Assembly: GCA_958450365.1 (NCBI GenBank)
Contig: CAUEEP010000914.1
Location: 124,001-188,000 of the forward strand
Reading direction: 5' to 3'
From: Mesorhabditis belari
Taxonomy: Eukaryota > Nematoda > Chromadorea > Rhabditida > Rhabditidae
Length of the DNA stretch: 64,000 nt
The position numbers and the translations under genes are program-made. Below, piece after piece: positions 57,415 through 64,000 of this stretch; the stretch's first letter is position 1; each line of letters begins with the position of its first letter. The notes below the pieces were generated by a model. That model ran no database searches. It was not told where the DNA came from and saw only the letters and a program-made list of their open reading frames with translations.

Positions 57415-58913
57415 TTTTCTCTCATTTGAAAGCGTGATGCGGCCAATTTATAGCATAATTGAGAGTTTTTTCAAGCTCTATATTTGCACAACTGCTTCAG
57501 ATCAAAGCAAATTTTTGTGTATGTTTTCATCACCGTCATTGTTTTCGAAATGACCCGATACATTCCAACGGAAGCCATTTGAATACACAAAATGGAAAAT
57601 TATGGTTGTTCTGTGATTGTACATACATTTAGCTTGATTTTGTTTAAATATAAAAAAGAAAAACAAAGTGAAATGTCCAGAACCCCATCAATCATACACT
57701 CACATATGAGTTCATGTGAGTGTATGAGTTCATATGAGTTCATGTGAGTTTACCGTCCTTCAGCTCCGAAACACTCCGCAGATGTTCCGTTTCAACAGAC
57801 AGTCGCACTGCCACATCGAAGCGTTTCAGCGGGCCGCGGACTCCGACAAGCTCCGCGGATTCCGTTTCGGCGGGCCGCGGACTCCGACAAGCTCCGCCCA
57901 CTTTCCCTTCCCGGACTTTCACTCTTCTAGAGTCTTCCAGTCCCTCTACTTCCCAATCTACTCAATGCCGCCAGATGTTTCTTCTTTTCCGAAGTCAAAT
58001 GATGGACCAGCTCTGCTCCCAGCGGGGATGATGATTCTCGAGCCTTGAGTCTAAGCCTAAGCCTGTGCCGCCCGCTCACTAGAAGAGGAGCCAACCGTGC
58101 CAACAAATGGAATGGGGAAAGGCCGACCTAGTACGAAAAGACCAAATGACGTTTAACCCATGTTTGGTCTTTGTGGTGTAATTTGTGTTGGTAAACATTA
58201 GCCCAATTGCAATTCCTACCAATCACACACAAGATCTGATCCACAATCACTTTACACATCGGTCCAAGTGTGCGTTTTTTAAAACGCACACTTGGGAAAA
58301 AATTACCGTACATTTTGCAAAAAAATGACGCAAAAATCACGAGCCCCGCATTATATACGACACTTTTTAAAGATACTCAGCCAATTAACTGATTTCGTGG
58401 GAAATTCCCGTCCAAAGTAAAGAATAACTTTTTTTGAAAAACCTGCGCAAAAAATTGCTTTTATATTTTTTTGCGTAGGCGCACTTTTTAAAAAACGCAT
58501 TGCTCGACAATTACTCGAGCTATTAATCGAACGATTAATGACTCATGCAAATTTACTCGAGTATTTACTTACTCACGAGGAACACACTCTAGTATTCTCT
58601 CTATTAGACGGGTCAACCTTTTGAGTCAACCCTTTGAGTCAACTAAAACAGCTTATGAGCTGTTTTAGTTGTTTTAGCCTAAGCCTAAGCCTAGCAAGAA
58701 CCATCAATCAGAATCCATTGATGTGTGGTCGGGAAATGTAGCTCGAATGGAAATGTAGCTCAAAGAACAATAAATTGGCTCCTGGCAGCTTCGATTGCCT
58801 TTTACTCGAGTAATTACTTACTCGCGAGGAACACACTCTACTAAATACTGAAGCTGTTCAGCACTTCAGTATTAACGTAGTACAAGTATTAACGTCCTCA
58901 TATTTCATAGAAC
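57415..58913. other. Intergenic with repeats and a GC-rich patch
   Basis: Holds CATATGAGTTCATGTGAGTG tandem/palindromic repeats (57695-57755); a GC-rich patch at 57760-58100 with the block GGGCCGCGGACTCCGACAAG repeated (57831 and 57873); hairpins AGTGTGCGTTTTTTAAAACG (58267) and AACTAAAACAGCTTATGAGC (58640); and a GCGAGGAACACACTCTA block present twice (near 58575 and 58825). Frames in the GC-rich patch are short and overlapping; no gene is called. Confidence 0.5.
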
Positions 58914-59060
58914 TCACTGAAACGAGCAATCGTAATAGTACGCGTAGTCGGTGTCGAGTTTCTCGAGCATGAGCGGAGTGAAATCTTCTGTCGGATGCAG
59001 CATTTCCCCACTTTCACTTGTACACGAGCCATTCGGCCAGAAAATGTATTTCTTTGCCAT
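58914..59060 (-). CDS. Short open frame, 48 residues; perhaps an exon
   Basis: ATG at 59060, stop at 58914. Composition looks coding (acidic: TEDFTPLMLEKLDTDYAYYY) and a TACATAG acceptor lies upstream. It could be a tiny gene, the first exon of a gene using a GTGAGT donor at 58915, or the final exon of the receptor gene in another frame. I cannot choose. Confidence 0.3.
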   Translation of the reverse strand: MAKKYIFWPNGSCTSESGEMLHPTEDFTPLMLEKLDTDYAYYYDCSFQ

Positions 59061-59607
59061 CGGTGAAGAGGAGACTTTTGCCGGCTATGTAGACGAATTC
59101 GGGTTGATTGAGGGTTGATTAATGTTGAAGTGATTTTTGACTAACAACTTTTTCAATAGCTTTCTCGAGTACAAGTGCACGGGGGTAATTAGGGAGTTGT
59201 CTGTCTTAGAATGTCAAAGAAATTTCTGTGTACCCCAAAACTATGATTTCAATAAATAAAGCTTTGAGAGTCAATTTTAAAGGGCTAACTTTTGAAAATC
59301 ACATCTCTGAAAATGAATTTTCTGGAAATGAACGAATGAAAGTTATTTAAGAATAGAAAAACCATTGTTTTGTGATTAGAGAATGGTAGAAAAGAACAAA
59401 ATTTGGTATGTGTTAGTTATGGTTTTTGGTTTGTTCTATACTGAAAACCAAAATTTTCGGTTTTGAGCAAATTTTAGCCCTCGGTTCAGTTCGGTCTGGA
59501 CTGAGACAATTCCTGGACAATCGAACCGATGTTGACAATTGACGAAAGTTGTTTTTGTTGCCACAACCTTAGTAGTGAATATAATATTTCAAAAATTTAC
59601 TTTTCCA

Positions 59608-59876
59608 TACCGTAAATACTGTAATAGTACCCCACCCCCATAATGACGGTGCGGAGCGTTGCGTAGTCTAGCTTTGAACGAGTTTTTCTCGACACTGGTT
59701 TATGCTACAATGCGCACTTAGGTATCAAAAAATAGCTGAGATTCAGGGCTATTTTTTGATACCAAAGACGCATTTTTTGAAAGCACGGGCGCTTTGGAAA
59801 AAATGAAATACTAAGAAACTTTTGCGACTACGCGGCTGTACGAGGGGAATGCGGTACTATTACAGTATTTACGGTA
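59608..59876. mobile_element. Miniature element family A, copy 3
   Basis: Same orientation and nearly the same sequence as 33454-33722: TACCGTAAATAC ends, GACGGTGCGGAG block, AGGGCTATTTTTTGATACCA centre. Same length, 269 bp. Confidence 0.88.
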
Positions 59877-60040
59877 CCTTGTTTTCTGCAAACTTTACAT
59901 AAAAGAGTTTATTTATTTAGAGAAGAAAGGTAAAAATTAAAAATTTGCGTTTTGTTCGTTTTGACTCTTTGATCTTTGCCCGGACAGCACCATCGATGAG
60001 CCTCAAATTTAAAGCCGTTTCACTTCACTCAAAAACTCAC

Positions 60041-63000
60041 CAATTTGGATTTTCGATCCTCTTCGTATCCTTTGAAATTTCTCCCTCAAAACACTTAAAA
60101 TGTCATCGTGTCTCAGTGTGACCAAGAGTACATTGACGGCTCCTGCAAACAGATTCAATGAAAAGTATGCGATCATTTATCTAAGGGCTCTTCAAAGTCA
60201 AAGCGCTACTTAACTTATTGCTGAAAATATCTGGTAAAACAAAGTTTTTCTGATTTTGATCCTTTTGTGGAAACTTTTGGCTTTTAATAGGAATAATCAA
60301 TCAGCAATCAGCAATATTCCTATGGAAAATGAAGAAGTTTTCGTACAAGCCAGTCTTTCCACTTTCTGCACGGATAAACTACCGTAACCGGCACGCGTCG
60401 CGCCGTTCACAAGCTCCGCCCACTCGACTATATTAAAGCAGACTTCGTCTAGACTTCTTTTCAGTCGAATCTGCTCAAAACAAAAGAAACGATGTCGATT
60501 CGTCAGCAGTTGCTGCCTTCTCCAACATAATGGAGAATGTTTGACAAACCCAAAGTGGTCACATCAGAGCGTGTAGTCTTCTCGCCGACAACAGACGTCT
60601 CGTACCTTGAAGTGACATCAGAGGAAGTAGTCTTCGACCCGATTGACCATCACACCAGAAAAGGTCGTCTAAAAGAGTCGCCCTCGTCCGTTTCTATTCC
60701 GATGCCGCCCAGCAGAAGTCACCTCCCAAGCCAGAAGCAAGGAATATGGTAACAGCCAACGAGCCAACAGCCAACAGGTAAAAGTCTAAGCCTAAACCAG
60801 TCGACTAGCAGACGGTGACGCGCCTTCCAATGGAAGGAAGATGCTGATAGAACAGGAAGACCCGTAACCTTTATCCTGTTAAATAAATCTAACTCATTTT
60901 CTCCCCATAATTACAGCAAACACAAGGCTTATCGTTTTGACATATTTTATGCGTAGAAAGCAAAAGCAAATAGACTAAATGAAAGCGAATATACCGAAAA
61001 CAATTGTCTTGTCAAGTGACTCAATTTCCCCCAAAATTTCTTCCAGTATCAAGTACTTAAATTGATCTAAAGATCTAATTGATCTAAAAAGCCACTCACC
61101 TTTACTGACAGCACAAATGTACCAAGCGACTTGATAACGTGCCAAACCGAAGAGGTTAAATGTGAGAAAAATGTCGGACATCACTACGAAAATGATCTCG
61201 GCGGCAACGGTGAGGCCTTGAAATTTTGATTTAAAAGTTTAGAAAGAATGGTTTTAGTAGGGAAAATGTTTTTTAACGAGAAGCTAAGCTTGAAGCTGTT
61301 GAAGCTGTTGACAAAATAAACTTTGATAACTTCTAAGAGTTATCAAGAGTAACCTTCTAAGAGTAACCTTCTCTATAAAACTATATAGAAATTCTAAAGA
61401 ATATTGTTCTCTACAAAAATATTTTGAAGAATTGAAGAATATTCCAAGAAAAAGTCGTGAACCAAGATTTTGAATTTGTCATTTTAAAAAATTTACCGGT
61501 CGCGTCCGTTTCCTTCCTATTTGCGTTGCTATTTTGCAATTATTCGCGTCGCATTTTTCGTCCTTTTTCTCCCTTTCCGAAATTATTTTTTTTGGTCTGC
61601 GGGTTTTTTGCCTTCTTTCTTGGGGAACTTTGTTGTTTCATTTTTGATGAGCATGCTGTTTTTGTAATGGGTATTGTTGCATTTCGGTTCTGTACTAATA
61701 AACAGTAACGTTATAAATTCACTTTACTTTATGCTACCCTTCCGGTTTTCCTGTTTAGATAACTGGTTTAACATTGTAGAGAGACTGGTTTTACTAACAT
61801 TGGTGTCACCATCGACGTAGTATCAATCCGTTCTGTACTCTTCTCAAGAGTATTAATCTATTGTTGGATACTAAGTGTTCGTGTTACGTTGTAAGTGCTT
61901 TTGGGGAAACCCTTTTAACTTTTTGTGTTATTCGGTTATTCTGAAGCTGGTTTTACTAACATTTGTGTCACCATCGACGTAGTATCAATCCGATCTGTAC
62001 TCTTCTCAAGAGTATTAATCTATTGTTGGATACTAAGTGTTCGTGTTACGTTGTAAGTGCTTTTGGGGAAACCCTTTTAAGCCTATCGTTCCTATTTGGC
62101 TCTTTTAAAGTTCCTTTATAGTTCCTTTATAGTTCATTTATAGTTCATTTATAGTTCATTTATAGTTCCTATTTGGCTCCTTTAAAGTTCCTTTATAGTT
62201 CCTATTTGGCTCTTTTAAAGTTTTTTTATAGTTACCTATCGTTCTCGTTGTCTTGATGATTTTCTTCGAAAAATTCGATTTTGTTCGTTTTTGTTTCAAA
62301 GCTTTTGACATCTAAAATTCTGTAGTTAAATTCTGTAGTTAAAGCTCTTCTGATTACCCGATAAATCTGAAATGAAATCGGTAAATAGAGAAAACTGCTT
62401 GTGACAATGGCACTCATTCGAAAATACAGTAAATACTTCCAAATCATTGGCGTGAAACACTCGGAAGTGAAGCAACTGGGCGAGCTTGGTAGAGGTGCCG
62501 ATAGATGGATGTAAGTCATTGAAAAGATCGAAATTGTAGTCACATAAATGAGAAGACCTGAGAGATTGTGGTTTTTGCAAATCCTCAATCTTTACAAAAC
62601 TACTTACAGCCCATCACTCCAAAAGCAAACCGTTCGCTCAATGAACGATAGAAAACTGGTCGCATAACAGCACAAAATCTAAAATCATTATCAAATATGA
62701 ACTATTAGGTTGTTCGGATATAAACAAGCGTTTCTAAACTTATCGTTGTGAGAGAAGCTTTTAAAACGTGTTAAAACTGTTAAAACTGTTAAAACTGTTA
62801 AAACACGTCTTTCTGTATTGAAAAATACGTTATCTTGTGCATATTTGGAGTCTTTTTAAACGGATTTTCTTTTAATCTTTTAATTTCTTATTTTTAAGAG
62901 CTTTTCTTCTTGCTTTAGATGACCGACTTGATATATTTGACTTCAAAAATATCAAGTTCGCGTCTGCCTACTTTACGACTTTACGGCAAAACAGTCGCGG

Positions 63001-63678
63001 AATCCCATCGAGATTTGGTCAAAGCCTTTGGGAATTCCTTTGGGAAAAAGAAAGTCCGAAAGCCGATGCCGAGCCTGGTTCCAACGCTTTCGGAATGGTG
63101 ATGAAAGTCTCGAGGATGATGAACGCTCTCGTCAAGAGTATCGTTGTCTACCTCAAGCGGTAGAGAACAATATTTTGAGGGCTGCATTCGAATCGAATCC
63201 ATGTCAAACGATGCGTGAACTTTCGCAATAGTTTCTTTGTTCAAATTCTACTATTGATGAACATTGGAATCGCCATTGGAAAGACGATGAGATGCGGGAA
63301 ATGGCTTCCTCACGAGTTAAGCAGTGCAAACGCTCGTTTATATCCGAACAACCTAATAGTTTAATGAAGCATACAAAAGCTTTTTATATGATAAAACAGA
63401 CTCCAACAAGACGATGCCTATGTTTCGGTTCTAAATTGTAATTGTTCTAAATTCTAACGAAGTTCTAAGTTGTGGTATGCGAGAGTTGAATTTTGATGTC
63501 TTGACTGTTGATATCTTCACTTTATTATTATTATTTGACTTACAATCTTTTGTAAAATTGCTTACTTACCGATCAAAAGTGACTACTAAAGTAGCCGAAC
63601 CCATTAGTTGATAGCTGAAAAGGAAAACGATCGGAAACCCGTAACGAGTGCAATCTTGATTTGTGATCAACGGAGTCG
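60041..63678 (-). CDS. Nematode seven-helix receptor, partial model
   Basis: Minus-strand exons 63570-63678, 62608-62678, 62358-62557, 61100-61216 and 60041-60142 code for TM3 to TM7 of a G-protein-coupled receptor of the chemoreceptor type. TM3 ends LMGSATLVVTFDRFCAVMRP, with DRF in place of the DRY motif. TM4 is FGVMGCLLIYVTTISIFSMT; a loop with two cysteines follows; TM5 is MSAIVTSSFLYLPISFQIYR; TM6 is AEIIFVVMSDIFLTFNLFGL; TM7 is VAWYICAVSKGAVNVLLVTL, then a basic tail. Phases join except between 62358 and 61216, where a short loop exon must be missing. TM1-TM2 lie outside the window. The end is not fixed; exon candidates lie at 58914-59085. The exact subfamily cannot be told. Confidence 0.75.
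60360..60900. other. Unexplained GC-richer stretch inside a receptor intron
   Basis: Contains CACTCGACTATATTAAAG (TATA-like) and then ATG TCG ATT CGT CAG CAG..., a 12-codon frame, followed by a 71-codon plus-strand frame (60537-60752) with Ser/Val-rich sequence. It shares CAAGCTCCGCCCAC with the GC-rich patch at 57.9 kb. It may be an old element or a small plus-strand gene; evidence is weak. Confidence 0.25.
61785..62080. repeat. Two tandem copies of a 134-bp unit
   Basis: 61785-61918 and 61947-62080 are almost identical (CTGGTTTTACTAACAT...GGGGAAACCCTTTTAA), with period 162 bp. They lie in an intron of the receptor gene. The low divergence suggests a recent duplication. Confidence 0.9.
62100..62232. 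repeat. AGTTCCTTTAT tandem repeat
   Basis: A dozen copies of TTCCTTTATAG / TTCATTTATAG with CCTATTTGGCTC inserts directly after the 134-bp repeats. Confidence 0.85.
62705..63356 (+). mobile_element. Internally deleted mariner in a receptor intron
   Basis: Inverted ends TTAGGTTGTTCGGATATAAACA and TTTATATCCGAACAACCTAA, each flanked by TA. Plus-strand fragments give the N-terminal HTH part of a mariner transposase: KTVAESHRDLVKAFG, RAWFQRFRNGDESLEDDERS, NNILRAAFESNPCQTMRELS, then a stop and SSRVKQCKRSFI. Frameshifts are present and the catalytic domain is wholly missing, so it cannot move itself. It sits in antisense orientation between the TM3 and TM4 exons of the receptor. Confidence 0.88.
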
Positions 63679-64000
63679 CTGAAAAGCTTTTTTTTGGCTC
63701 TTTTTTGTTTTTAACTTTCTACACATCAGCTAGGAATATTTTATAATTTGTAACTTTCATTCAACGATCCCTAGTAGGTTTATACAAAGAATTAAACGAG
63801 CATTATACACGGAACCAAGTCACAAACATCTCATCTATGGTTTATTTCCATTTGTGAGCTTAAAAGTAGCGAAAGATATATTATTTAATCTAATTTTTCG
63901 CTCAAATGCAGTACAGTCGATTTAACTTGATATAACGACTCTTGATATAACGATTTTGAACGTCCAAACGCAATCGTTGGCCATTCTTGGTTTCTACGTA
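63679..64000. other. Right edge, intron of the receptor gene
   Basis: No exon for TM1-TM2 of the receptor was found; the sequence looks like intron. TTGATATAACGA repeats twice near 63930-63955. Confidence 0.4.

Noticed and set aside
57734..58048. Overlapping 95- and 104-codon frames
   Set aside because: Two frames are open over the same GC-rich direct repeat; no coding signal separates them.
61457..61708. 83-codon plus-strand hydrophobic frame
   Set aside because: T-rich intron of the receptor gene on the opposite strand; hydrophobic look is due to TTT/TTC codons.

Overview
The window is nuclear DNA from a nematode, most likely a rhabditid-type worm. The genes are split by short introns (about 45-60 nt is common) ending in TTTCAG or TTTTAG. 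Two genes are cuticle collagens, and several starts sit just behind a splice acceptor, as expected for spliced-leader trans-splicing. The sequence is AT-rich and full of fold-back DNA elements and broken Tc1/mariner transposons. All gene models here were built by hand from splice sites and reading frame; exon ends were checked for phase.

Layout. 1-0.72 kb: 3' part of an unidentified minus-strand gene running off the left edge. 1.8-6.4 kb: an old-yellow-enzyme type flavin oxidoreductase whose last intron holds a complete intronless F-box-like gene on the other strand. 6.6-10.5 kb: three closely spaced plus-strand genes (secreted thrombospondin-like protein, a small conserved-looking protein, a four-span membrane protein). 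10.5-17.3 kb: no genes, but a 910-bp fold-back element, a 13-bp minisatellite and a dead mariner transposase. 17.4-20.6 kb: a TRPA-type channel with no ankyrin repeats. 23.0-25.5 kb: two cuticle collagens in inverted, tail-to-tail orientation. 27.5-33.4 kb: a 19-exon klumpfuss-like (EGR/WT1-related) zinc-finger gene on the minus strand. 33.4-46 kb: gene-poor, rich in repeats, perhaps upstream control sequence of the zinc-finger gene. 46.2-46.7 kb: glutamine-rich exon(s) beside badly resolved poly-A/poly-G sequence. 49.6-51.3 kb: mitochondrial TAMM41 phosphatidate cytidylyltransferase with an extra C-terminal exon. 51.5-52.2 kb: an intronless ceh-18-like POU-homeobox copy with one in-frame stop between its two DNA-binding domains. 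56.2-57.4 kb: a second secreted thrombospondin-like gene, paralogous to the one at 6.6 kb. 60.0-63.7 kb: part of a seven-helix receptor gene with a broken mariner in one intron.

The genes do not form one pathway; this is a normal stretch of chromosome-arm-like sequence. Links seen are gene families (two thrombospondin-like genes, two collagens with a patch that looks like gene conversion), nested genes and repeated mobile-element families. The points most worth following are the ankyrin-less TRPA channel, the POU gene with its single stop, the extended TAMM41, and the several non-autonomous transposon families.
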